From UBA9647 sp049522195 (GTDB lineage Bacteria; Bacteroidota; Ignavibacteria; UBA10030), in NCBI GenBank assembly GCA_049522195.1, contig JBEKOB010000007.1:1-64000 (forward strand): DNA of 64,000 bases, read 5' to 3'. A program made the translations under genes and the position numbers. Positions 33,271 through 41,427 of the stretch are shown piece after piece. Under the pieces are notes generated by a model. The model was not told the DNA's origin and did not search any database. It saw only the letters and a program-made list of their open reading frames with translations. Within the stretch, counting starts at the first letter, position 1, and each line of letters opens with the position of its first letter.

Positions 33271-34934
33271 CAGCACCTGTGTTGAATAGCCTCTCTATCG
33301 AAAGCGTGCGACACCGGTTGATCTTAGCAATTGCATCCGGTGTGATGCTCGCCGCATCGTTTCCCCCGTCGCCGGTCCACTCTCTGGCCTACGTAAGTCT
33401 CATTCCTCTCCTGTTGCTGCTTGAGACGCTGGAAGGAACATGGAGAAAACTCCGCTACTCGTATGCGACGTTCTTTGTCTTTCATGTTTTGACTCTGTTC
33501 TGGATCGGTGGTTTCGTTGTGGGGAAAGATTTCTGGATGATGCTCGCCGGCGGAGCCGTCCTTCTTTTTCATCCTCTCTTTTACGTCCTCGTAGTACTTC
33601 TGTACATCAGGGTCCGTAACCGGCTGGGTTTGCTCGCAGGTCTCATGTTCCTGCCCCTCGCATGGGTCGGCTTCGAGTATTCTCACTCACTGAGCGAATT
33701 CTCCTTCCCATGGATAACACTCGGCAACAGTCAGGCCTACGATCTCCAGAGACTCCAGATTGCCGAGTTCACATCGACCTATGGAGTGTCATTTCTCGTC
33801 CTTTGCTTCAACGTTATTGGATTCGTTCTTATCACGAATGTCGCAGCACGTAAGTGGTCATTTCGTTCGCGGCCGGCTCTCTTAGGCCTCTCAGCTCTTT
33901 TGGTGATCTACTTCGGTCCTTGGGTATATGGGAACTTCACGATGGCGAGATATGCGATGAGAGGCAGGTCACAGGCGCTCAACGTCGGGATTGTCCAACC
34001 GAATATCGATCCATGGGAGAAATGGGACACAAGGGGCGCCAGCCCATGGGAGTCGTACGACAAACAACTCGCGAATTATATGCGGGAAACAAAAGCGCTC
34101 GCGGCCCAGCCAACGGACCTTGTCGTCTGGCCGGAAACAGCTATCCCGTTTCGCATTCTCCTCCCCGGAAATCAGATGTACTGGCATTGGCTTCGCCATA
34201 ATCTGGACTCGACGGGTACTCCGGTGCTGACCGGGCTGCCATATACCGTGTTCTACGACAGCGCCCATGCTCCGGCGACCGCGTCCCGGGACCCGTTGAG
34301 AAACCGGTACTACGATGATTTCAACTCGACAGCTCTCCTCATCCCTGGTCGTGAGATCGGACCGGTCTACAAGAAGATTGTGCTCGTACCCTTTGCCGAA
34401 CGAATTCCGTACGCTGGTACGTTCAAATTCCTTATCGAGCCTCTGAAGTGGAACGTCGGTATCGGTATGTGGGGAAAGGGGAGTGACACCGTTCTTTTTT
34501 CACTCCCTCTTCGACGCGATCAGGAGACCAAGTTTGCATCCATGATATGCTACGAGTCCGTGTATCCGAATTTCGTTCGCGAGTTTGTTGTTCGGGGTGC
34601 GCAATTCCTCGTCATCATCACCAATGACAGCTGGTGGGGAAATACCCCGGGTGCCTACCAGCATGCGAGCTATGCTTCCATACGAGCGATTGAAAACCGA
34701 CGATGGATTGTTCGCGCTGCGAATGGCGGAATCTCCGGGTTCGTCGACCCCGCTGGCGTTTACCACAACGAGACCAGACTCTACACGCGTGCGACGTTTC
34801 ATGGAACCATTGAGCCGCGGACAGAGTTGACCTTTTATGCCCGTCATGGCGACGTTTTCGCCGGAGGTTGTGTTGTCGCTGCGGCGGCGCTATTTCTGTT
34901 GACTTTTCTTCCACAACGAAAACAAACTGAATGA
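33267..34934 (+). CDS. lnt: Apolipoprotein N-acyltransferase
   Basis: 555 residues from ATG 33267, overlapping the PAP2 stop. The frame stays open for 300 bp upstream, but that part is in another frame of the PAP2 gene. An N-terminal block of six to seven helices precedes a nitrilase domain with the Glu-Lys-Cys triad: WPETAIPF, YKKIVLVPFAERIP and SMICYESVYP. A last helix ends the protein (VVAAAALFLLTFL). Lnt adds the third acyl chain to lipoproteins, which complements the LolCDE genes upstream and marks a Gram-negative envelope. Confidence 0.94.
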   Translation: MTAPVLNSLSIESVRHRLILAIASGVMLAASFPPSPVHSLAYVSLIPLLLLLETLEGTWRKLRYSYATFFVFHVLTLFWIGGFVVGKDFWMMLAGGAVLLFHPLFYVLVVLLYIRVRNRLGLLAGLMFLPLAWVGFEYSHSLSEFSFPWITLGNSQAYDLQRLQIAEFTSTYGVSFLVLCFNVIGFVLITNVAARKWSFRSRPALLGLSALLVIYFGPWVYGNFTMARYAMRGRSQALNVGIVQPNIDPWEKWDTRGASPWESYDKQLANYMRETKALAAQPTDLVVWPETAIPFRILLPGNQMYWHWLRHNLDSTGTPVLTGLPYTVFYDSAHAPATASRDPLRNRYYDDFNSTALLIPGREIGPVYKKIVLVPFAERIPYAGTFKFLIEPLKWNVGIGMWGKGSDTVLFSLPLRRDQETKFASMICYESVYPNFVREFVVRGAQFLVIITNDSWWGNTPGAYQHASYASIRAIENRRWIVRAANGGISGFVDPAGVYHNETRLYTRATFHGTIEPRTELTFYARHGDVFAGGCVVAAAALFLLTFLPQRKQTE

Positions 34935-35977
34935 CCATGGAAACTGAGATCATTGATTTGCGGAGTGACACGATCACGAAACCGTCAGACGCCATGCGAC
35001 AGGCGATGGCTCAGGCGCCAGTCGGCGATGACGTCTTCGCTGAAGATCCAACCGTCAATCTTTTGCAGCAAAAGGTTGCCGCGCTGCTGGGGAAGCCAGC
35101 TGCTCTGTACGTCCCCTCCGGCGTCATGTCAAACCAAGTAGCAATCAAGGTCCACACGCAACCGGGAGACGAGGTCATCGTAGAGAAGGAATCGCATATC
35201 TTCAATTACGAGACTGCCGCACCATCCATTCTGTCAAACGTCCAGCTTCATCTTCTGCAGGGCGAGCACGGAATCCTGCGCGCAGGTCAGTTGGCGCCGG
35301 CTGTTCGCCCCTCTGTGTACTACATGCCCCGCACAGCGCTCATCTGCCTGGAAAACACACACAATCGGGCAGGAGGGACTATCTACCCGATAGAAGAGAT
35401 TAAAAAGATACGCGAATTTGCCAAAGCTCTTGGCATACGGATGCATCTCGACGGTGCGCGGCTTTGGAACGCATCAGTGGCGACAGGAATCGCACCGAGC
35501 GAATATGCACAGTACTTCGATACTGTATCCGTCTGTTTTTCGAAAGGACTTGGCGCTCCTGTCGGATCTGCACTTGTCGGATCCGAAGAGATGATTCAGC
35601 GCGCACGCCGATTTCGAAAGATTCTCGGCGGCGGAATGCGCCAAGCGGGCATCATCGCTGCAGGCGCCCTCTTTGCGCTTGAACACAACATCGACCGCTT
35701 GAAAGAGGACCACAAGAAGGCACGCATTTTCGCCGAACGCGTTGCCGCAAATCCCCTGGCGGGAATCGATCTCAAATACGTTCAGACGAATATGGTCGTC
35801 ATTGACATTTCCCGGACCGGAAAAACGACCGGCGAAATGCTCGATTTGCTACGGGCGAAGAACGTATACCTTTCTGACGCCAATTACACCTCTCTAAGGG
35901 CGGTGATGCATTTGGATGTATCCACTGAGCAGGTTCTGCGTGCGGCAGACATTGTGGCTGGCACAATCCGGGCATGA
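34931..35977 (+). CDS. Low-specificity L-threonine aldolase
   Basis: 348 residues. LRSDTITKPSDAMRQAMAQA, PVGDDVFAEDPT, LDGARLWNA and the PLP-lysine loop SVCFSKGLGAPVGS (about K200) are all typical of the beta-eliminating threonine/allo-threonine aldolase family, which splits threonine to glycine and acetaldehyde. It overlaps lnt by 4 bp; a second ATG two codons later (34937) is equally possible. The acetaldehyde could feed the aldehyde dehydrogenase at 16390, but they are not linked. Confidence 0.93.
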   Translation: MTMETEIIDLRSDTITKPSDAMRQAMAQAPVGDDVFAEDPTVNLLQQKVAALLGKPAALYVPSGVMSNQVAIKVHTQPGDEVIVEKESHIFNYETAAPSILSNVQLHLLQGEHGILRAGQLAPAVRPSVYYMPRTALICLENTHNRAGGTIYPIEEIKKIREFAKALGIRMHLDGARLWNASVATGIAPSEYAQYFDTVSVCFSKGLGAPVGSALVGSEEMIQRARRFRKILGGGMRQAGIIAAGALFALEHNIDRLKEDHKKARIFAERVAANPLAGIDLKYVQTNMVVIDISRTGKTTGEMLDLLRAKNVYLSDANYTSLRAVMHLDVSTEQVLRAADIVAGTIRA

Positions 35978-36447
35978 TATCCTCCATGAAGAAAGAACAA
36001 TTCAAATACTTTACCCAGCTTCGCGTGCGGAGCTATGAAGTCGATTGGCAGGGGATTGTGCACAACACAAATTATCTGCGCTTCTTCGAGGTGGGTCGGA
36101 TCGAATATCTGAAGCATATCGGTGCCACCGTCGATATGAAGACGATTCAGGGAAATGGAAAGGTTGTCCTCGTACGAAATGAGATCGATTACGAATCCCC
36201 CGCATTCTTCGATGAACTGCTGAACGTTTACACACGGATTTCTCTCATCAAGAATTCCAGCTTCGTCATGGAGGGATTGATGAAGAAATTGGAGGGTGGC
36301 CAGATTGTGTCTCACAACCTGGCGTATCACGTTTGGCTGGATCCAAACACGAACCGGCCAAAGACGATTGACGATGAATTTCGCATGCTGGTACAGAAGT
36401 TCGAGGGAGAAGATTGCCAGATCATCTGGCCATCGCTCGAAGTGTAG
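35974..36447 (+). CDS. Hotdog-fold acyl-CoA thioesterase (YbgC/4-HBT type)
   Basis: 157 residues. The YbgC/4-hydroxybenzoyl-CoA thioesterase signature reads YEVDWQGIVHNTNYLRFFEVGR, with the catalytic Asp in EVDWQGIVHN. The protein is cytoplasmic. It overlaps the threonine aldolase stop by 4 bp and precedes trpE by 20 bp. The acyl substrate is unknown. The Tol-Pal genes usually found with ybgC are absent. Confidence 0.88.
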   Translation: MISSMKKEQFKYFTQLRVRSYEVDWQGIVHNTNYLRFFEVGRIEYLKHIGATVDMKTIQGNGKVVLVRNEIDYESPAFFDELLNVYTRISLIKNSSFVMEGLMKKLEGGQIVSHNLAYHVWLDPNTNRPKTIDDEFRMLVQKFEGEDCQIIWPSLEV

Positions 36448-36467
36448 TTGACCTGTCAAGACAAGAA

Positions 36468-38000
36468 ATGACGACGTTTGAGGAATTCAAGCAACTGAGC
36501 CAGGGGGGCAATGTCATCCCTGTGTACGAGACTCTTCTGGCCGACACGGAAACTCCGGTCTCTGTCTACCTCAAGATCCAAAAAGAAAGTCCGTACTCGT
36601 TTCTCCTCGAAAGCGTTGAAGGGGGAGAAAAGGTTGGGCGGTATTCATTTATTGGATTTAATCCGTTCATGAGTTTTACCATTCACGGAAAACGATTCAA
36701 ACTCGAGACATTCCACGAGGATGTGAAAGTCCTGCCGACGCTTGTTTCGGAGGATGATCATCCGCTAGCAGCACTCAAGACAATCTTCGCACACATCAAG
36801 ACAGTACGAAGCCCTGGCCTGCCCCGTTTCTCGGGTGGAGCTGTAGGATACTTCGGATACGAAAGCGTGCAGCTCGTGGAAGATGTGCCGGTTCTCGAAG
36901 GCGACGACTTTGAAGTCCCTGATGCTCTGTTGCTTTTCTATGACGTGGTATTGGTCTTCGACAACCTGCAGCACCAGCTTTTCCTCGTCTCAAATGCATA
37001 TCTCCCTGGCGGAAAGAGGTCAGAGCTCACTCTTCTTACGGAGTACACAAAGGCCGCTGCAGAAATCGCTCGCGTGAAACAGCTGTTACAGCAACCTGCT
37101 GCTGCAGGGATCGGCACGGCCACACTGCTCGGCCCGATGCGTTATGTTACTCCCAAAGATCAATTCTGCGCTTCGGTCGAGCGCTCACGACAATATATCA
37201 TTGAGGGCGACATCTTTCAGGTCGTTCTTTCCCAGAGACTCGAGCAAAAAGCGACTGTTGCCCCGTTTGACCTGTACCGATCGCTGCGCATCATCAATCC
37301 CTCTCCGTACATGTATTTCCTCCAGTGCAAGGATTTCAGCATTATCGGCGCCTCGCCGGAGATGTTAGTGCGTGTGGATGAAGGCCGGGTCGAAACGAGA
37401 CCTATCGCCGGCACGCGACGCAGGGGAGGAACAAGAGACGAAGACGATCAGCTCGAAAAGGAATTGCTCAACGACCCCAAAGAGCGTGCAGAGCACCTGA
37501 TGCTCGTCGATCTCGGCCGGAATGACCTCGGAAGAATTTGTTCCTATGGCTCGGTAGCAGTGGAGGAATACATGTCGATCGAGAAGTATTCGCACGTCAT
37601 GCATCTGGTGACGAGCGTCAAGGGGAAACTGCGGAGCGATTGTACGCAGATCGACGCTCTCTTTTCCTGTTTTCCTGCTGGGACCTTGAGCGGAGCGCCG
37701 AAGATCCGTGCTATGGAAATCATAACCGAGCTTGAACAACTGCGCCGATCTGTCTACGGGGGAGCTGTAGCGTACATCGACTTTTCAGGCAATCTCGATT
37801 CATGCATCGCGATTCGAACGGTCGTGATGCGGGGAGATGTTCTTCGCTTCCAGGCCGGAGCTGGCATCGTCTATGATTCGAATCCGGAACGAGAGTTCGA
37901 AGAAACCATGGAAAAGCTCCGGGCAAACTTGAAGGCACTCGAACTGCTGACGCATCCGGAGAAAGCCCGGACAACGATTTCATCGGGTCGACCCTCATGA
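36468..38000 (+). CDS. trpE: Anthranilate synthase component I
   Basis: 510 residues from ATG 36468. The N-terminal SPYSFLLESVEGGEKVGRYSF segment is typical of TrpE and forms the tryptophan feedback site, which favours TrpE over PabB. The chorismate-binding core includes IAGTRRRGGTRDED, LLNDPKERAEHLMLVDLGRND and the late GGAVAYIDFSGN and QAGAGIVYDSNPE. It converts chorismate to anthranilate with TrpG ammonia. It overlaps trpG by 4 bp. No other trp gene lies nearby. Confidence 0.92.
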   Translation: MTTFEEFKQLSQGGNVIPVYETLLADTETPVSVYLKIQKESPYSFLLESVEGGEKVGRYSFIGFNPFMSFTIHGKRFKLETFHEDVKVLPTLVSEDDHPLAALKTIFAHIKTVRSPGLPRFSGGAVGYFGYESVQLVEDVPVLEGDDFEVPDALLLFYDVVLVFDNLQHQLFLVSNAYLPGGKRSELTLLTEYTKAAAEIARVKQLLQQPAAAGIGTATLLGPMRYVTPKDQFCASVERSRQYIIEGDIFQVVLSQRLEQKATVAPFDLYRSLRIINPSPYMYFLQCKDFSIIGASPEMLVRVDEGRVETRPIAGTRRRGGTRDEDDQLEKELLNDPKERAEHLMLVDLGRNDLGRICSYGSVAVEEYMSIEKYSHVMHLVTSVKGKLRSDCTQIDALFSCFPAGTLSGAPKIRAMEIITELEQLRRSVYGGAVAYIDFSGNLDSCIAIRTVVMRGDVLRFQAGAGIVYDSNPEREFEETMEKLRANLKALELLTHPEKARTTISSGRPS

Positions 38001-38563
38001 TCCTCGTCATTGACAATTACGACTCATTCACGTATAACCTTGTCCAGTACGTGGGGGAGATGGGTGCAGAGCTGACGGTCGCCCGCAACGACCGGATTAC
38101 TATCCAGGAAATACGGGACTTGAACCCCCAGAGGATTATTCTGTCACCAGGTCCGTGCACTCCTTCGGAGGCCGGTGTCTCCATCTCAGTTGTCCGCGAG
38201 TTGCATAAGGAATTCCCGATACTTGGGGTATGCCTGGGACACCAGGCAATTGGCGAGGCGCTCGGGGGAAGAGTTGTCAAGGCAGGGGAGATTTTTCATG
38301 GAAAGACCTCGTCAATCCTTCACACGGGCAAGGAGATTTTTTCACATATTCCATCTCCCTTCACCGCAACAAGATACCACTCCCTCATTGTCGAGAAGGA
38401 TTCGCTTCCTATGTGTCTCGAGGTGACAGCGTGGACGGATGACGGAGTGATCATGGGACTCCGCCACCGGGAATACCCTACGTTTGGAGTTCAATTCCAT
38501 CCGGAATCAATCGCTACGGAGCACGGAAAACAGATTCTGAAGAATTTTCTTTTCCTGCCATAA
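37997..38563 (+). CDS. trpG: Anthranilate/aminodeoxychorismate synthase glutamine amidotransferase
   Basis: 188 residues, a class I glutamine amidotransferase. The nucleophile is in GVCLGHQAIGEALGG (about C79), and the His-Glu pair is in GVQFHPESIATEHG. It supplies ammonia to TrpE, with which it overlaps by 4 bp. As in many bacteria it may also serve PabB (paralog roles cannot be separated by sequence). Confidence 0.92.
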   Translation: MILVIDNYDSFTYNLVQYVGEMGAELTVARNDRITIQEIRDLNPQRIILSPGPCTPSEAGVSISVVRELHKEFPILGVCLGHQAIGEALGGRVVKAGEIFHGKTSSILHTGKEIFSHIPSPFTATRYHSLIVEKDSLPMCLEVTAWTDDGVIMGLRHREYPTFGVQFHPESIATEHGKQILKNFLFLP

Positions 38564-38594
38564 CCACGACCGTTTCACCCCCGAAAGGATTGCT

Positions 38595-39311
38595 ATGGAT
38601 ACTCCCCCAGGAATTACCGAGCACGACGTTAAGCAGGACATTCAGCTTCGTTCTCTCATCAGTGCACAAGATGACGTCTGGCGGATATTTCGAGTGATGT
38701 CGGAATTCGTTGACGGTTTCACGGTCCTGTCGAAACAGGAAAACCTGGTGTCTATATTTGGCTCCGCCCGAACGGAACCCGGGTCGCCGTATTACAAGCT
38801 GGCAGAACAGGTTTCCCGTGAACTCGTGAAAAGAGGCTTCAATATCCTGACTGGAGGCGGACCCGGAGTTATGGAAGGTGCAAACAAGGGGGCACGGGAG
38901 CAGGGAGGAGCATCCGTCGGAGCAAATATCGAGCTCCCGCATGAACAAGATTCCAATCGATACATCGATCGAAATCGCCTGGTGACATTTCGACATTTCT
39001 TTGTCCGCAAAGTGATGTTCGTGAAGTATGCGCACGGATTCATTGTGCTCCCTGGGGGTTTTGGCACACTCGATGAATTCTTCGAGGCGATCACACTCAT
39101 CCAGACAAAAAAAACTCGCTCGTTCCCTGTGATCCTGATGGGCTCTGCATATTGGAATGGGCTTATTGATTGGATACGTAAAGTCGTTGTCCCCGCAGGC
39201 AATATCTCTCCTGAGGATATGTCCCTCTTTCGGGTAGAAGATGACCCCGCAAAGGCGGCTGAAATTGTTGATGTTTTTTATCGTGAGAACAAGATGATCA
39301 CGAATTTCTAA
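38595..39311 (+). CDS. LOG-family nucleotide phosphoribohydrolase (TIGR00730)
   Basis: 238 residues, preceded by AAAGGA. The family motifs GGGPGVMEGANKGA and PGGFGTLDEFFEAIT are both present. LOG proteins split nucleoside 5'-monophosphates, including cytokinin ribotides, into base and ribose 5-phosphate. The N terminus (about 60 residues before the Rossmann core) is as in the longer bacterial members. It is the last gene before the rimP promoter. Confidence 0.9.
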   Translation: MDTPPGITEHDVKQDIQLRSLISAQDDVWRIFRVMSEFVDGFTVLSKQENLVSIFGSARTEPGSPYYKLAEQVSRELVKRGFNILTGGGPGVMEGANKGAREQGGASVGANIELPHEQDSNRYIDRNRLVTFRHFFVRKVMFVKYAHGFIVLPGGFGTLDEFFEAITLIQTKKTRSFPVILMGSAYWNGLIDWIRKVVVPAGNISPEDMSLFRVEDDPAKAAEIVDVFYRENKMITNF

Positions 39312-39322
39312 AGCGAAATCGC

Positions 39323-39351
39323 TTGCATATTGCCGGGGGTTTGTCTATATT
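39323..39351 (+). promoter_or_regulatory. Promoter of the rimP-nusA-infB operon
   Basis: TTGCAT and TATATT are separated by exactly 17 bp. Transcription would start near 39358, giving a leader of about 60 nt. The same box pair and spacing occurs before cdd. Confidence 0.65.
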
Positions 39352-39374
39352 ATGTGACCTCGCAGTAGAAGTAG

Positions 39375-39405
39375 AAATAGCCCGCCGTTCCGGGCTATTT
39401 TTTTT
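39375..39405 (+). terminator. Intrinsic terminator in the rimP leader (attenuator)
   Basis: A perfect 10-bp stem, AAATAGCCCG/CGGGCTATTT, with a 6-nt loop continues into an unbroken run of eight T. GGAG, the rimP ribosome-binding site, begins right after the T-tract. Every transcript from the 39323 promoter must pass it. Confidence 0.78.
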
Positions 39406-39418
39406 GGAGTCTGAAGAA

Positions 39419-39874
39419 ATGATTGAAATTCTGGAGAAAATGAGCGCTTTGGTCGCGCCCGTCCTCGAAAATCACGGAGCTTTTTTGGTTGATGTATCCG
39501 TTCGGAATGAACGGGGAGGAAAGCTTCTCCAGGCATTCATCGACACGGACGAGGGAATAACGATCGAAGAGTGTGCGATCATAAGCCGTGAATTTTCTCA
39601 AGAACTTGATCGCGAAAACGTCATACAGGGATCGTATCGCCTCGAGGTGTCATCCCCTGGAATCGACAAACCAATCCGAATGCTGCGTCAATATCGGAAA
39701 AATGTGGGTCGTCGATTCAAGGTTGTGCATCAGTCAGCTGAAACACTGACGACCCTCGTAGGGAAGCTTCAGTCCGTCGACGATGAGAGGCTGACATTTG
39801 AAACTGAAACAGGGGAGTCTGTTACACTTGATTTCACAAAAATTATTGAGTCCAAAGAAGAGCTGCCCTGGTAA
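39419..39874 (+). CDS. rimP: Ribosome maturation factor RimP
   Basis: 151 residues from ATG 39419 with GGAG 10 bp upstream. The N-terminal alpha/beta domain contains VDVSVRNERGGKLLQAFIDTDEGITIEECA, seen here as the usual V-D-V and D-x-x-x-G-I-T-I-x-x-C spacing, and the LEVSSPGIDKPI signature joins it to the SH3-like C-terminal domain. It assists 30S subunit assembly. It is first in the operon with nusA and infB. Confidence 0.93.
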   Translation: MIEILEKMSALVAPVLENHGAFLVDVSVRNERGGKLLQAFIDTDEGITIEECAIISREFSQELDRENVIQGSYRLEVSSPGIDKPIRMLRQYRKNVGRRFKVVHQSAETLTTLVGKLQSVDDERLTFETETGESVTLDFTKIIESKEELPW

Positions 39875-39910
39875 ACGGCTCGGCATTGAGTTTATTGTTC
39901 GGAGGCTTTC

Positions 39911-41383
39911 ATGAATCACGAAATAGTCGAATCATTTGCCCAAATGGTTCGGGAAAAAGGCATCGACAAGGATATCCTCGTCGGCATTGTAGAAGATATC
40001 TTTGGCATGATGGTTCGTAAGAAGTACGGACCTACTGTCAAATTCGATGTCGTGGTCAACATGGACAAGGGAGATATTGAAATCTATCTTGAACGTGAAG
40101 TTGTCGCTGAAGTCATCGACCCGATAACGCAGGTGGATGTGAAGGAAGCACGGAAGAAATCGGGCGAGGACATCGACGTTGGTGAAGAATTCGTCGAGAT
40201 CGTGCCACTCGACAGCTTCGGGCGGAGACTCGTTGTCAGTGCAAAACAGAATTTGAATCAGCGCATCAAGGAAATCGAGCGCGAAGCGATATACAACGAA
40301 TACTCAACCTCCCTCGGCGAAATCGTCGTCGGCGAGATTTACCAAATTCGCAAGGGGAAGGGGGAGATACTCGTTATCCACAACAAGAACGAGCTCATTC
40401 TCCCACGCAGCGAGCAAATCTATAAGGAACGGTACAAGAAGGGGGACACCATTCGCGCCGTCGTCAAAGAGGTGCGAAAAGGTGCAGGCAACCCGGTCGT
40501 CATTATCTCCCGAACGGATTCACAGTTCCTCATGCGTCTCTTTGAGATTGAGATACCCGAAATCTATGATGGTATCATCGAAATCAAGGCGATTGCGCGC
40601 GAACCCGGTGACCGAGCCAAAGTGGCCGTGCTTTCCCATGACGATAGAATCGACGCAGTCGGCGCGTGCGTGGGCATGAAGGGTGTCAGAATTCATGCGA
40701 TCGTGCGCGAACTCAACAATGAGAATATTGACGTCATCAACTGGAGTGATGAGCCCTTGGTCTTCATCACGCGTTCACTCTCCCCGTCAAAGTTGAAGGA
40801 GATCCAACTCGACAAAGAAACTAAGAAGGCGAATGTAACGGTTGCAGCGGATCAGGTTTCCCTGGCGATCGGCAAGAACGGCCAAAACGTGCGCCTTGCT
40901 TCGAAGTTGACGGGATACGATATTCAATTGATCAAGGAGGGCGGCGAGGAAGAAGAATATGATATGGATCTCTCCGAATTCCGCGAGGAACTCGGCGATG
41001 TTATGTTTCATAAGTTCTTCGACGAAGGATATGAATCGGTGCATGACGTTATCGATACGGCCATAGAAGAGCTCGTCAATACACTTGGGATCGAGAAAGA
41101 AAAGATCGAAGAGATCGTTGGCCTTTTGAAGCGAGGTCTGGAAGACGCGGAGATCGAGGACGCGGAAGATGCGGGCGAGCCCGCAGCTGCAGCGGCCCCG
41201 GCTGAAACCCCGGCCCAGGAACCAACGACGACGGAGACGGCTGAGGCCGCGGAGGACTCTGCGGCTGAAGCTCCTGCCGCTGAACCATCGACGGAGACGA
41301 TTGAGCCAACGGAGGACTCTCCGGAGGCTGCCAAGCCCGAACCGACGGAATCTCCTGAGAGCGAAGAAAAGCAACCGCAGTAG
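39911..41383 (+). CDS. nusA: Transcription termination/antitermination factor NusA
   Basis: 490 residues with a GGAGG site before the ATG. The N-terminal polymerase-binding domain (1-125) is followed by S1 (EIVVGEIYQIRKGKGEILV), KH1 and KH2 (RVGACVGMKG-like GACVGMKGVRIHAI, then SLAIGKNGQNVRLAS). The C-terminal repeats are replaced by a helical stretch (to about 415) and a tail of about 75 residues very rich in Ala, Glu, Pro and Thr, probably disordered. NusA binds RNA polymerase and promotes hairpin pausing and termination, which is relevant to the terminator in its own leader. Confidence 0.95.
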   Translation: MNHEIVESFAQMVREKGIDKDILVGIVEDIFGMMVRKKYGPTVKFDVVVNMDKGDIEIYLEREVVAEVIDPITQVDVKEARKKSGEDIDVGEEFVEIVPLDSFGRRLVVSAKQNLNQRIKEIEREAIYNEYSTSLGEIVVGEIYQIRKGKGEILVIHNKNELILPRSEQIYKERYKKGDTIRAVVKEVRKGAGNPVVIISRTDSQFLMRLFEIEIPEIYDGIIEIKAIAREPGDRAKVAVLSHDDRIDAVGACVGMKGVRIHAIVRELNNENIDVINWSDEPLVFITRSLSPSKLKEIQLDKETKKANVTVAADQVSLAIGKNGQNVRLASKLTGYDIQLIKEGGEEEEYDMDLSEFREELGDVMFHKFFDEGYESVHDVIDTAIEELVNTLGIEKEKIEEIVGLLKRGLEDAEIEDAEDAGEPAAAAAPAETPAQEPTTTETAEAAEDSAAEAPAAEPSTETIEPTEDSPEAAKPEPTESPESEEKQPQ

Positions 41384-41427
41384 CAGCATCACGTGTACTT
41401 GAGTACTCAGAACGGAAAAGAATCTGC

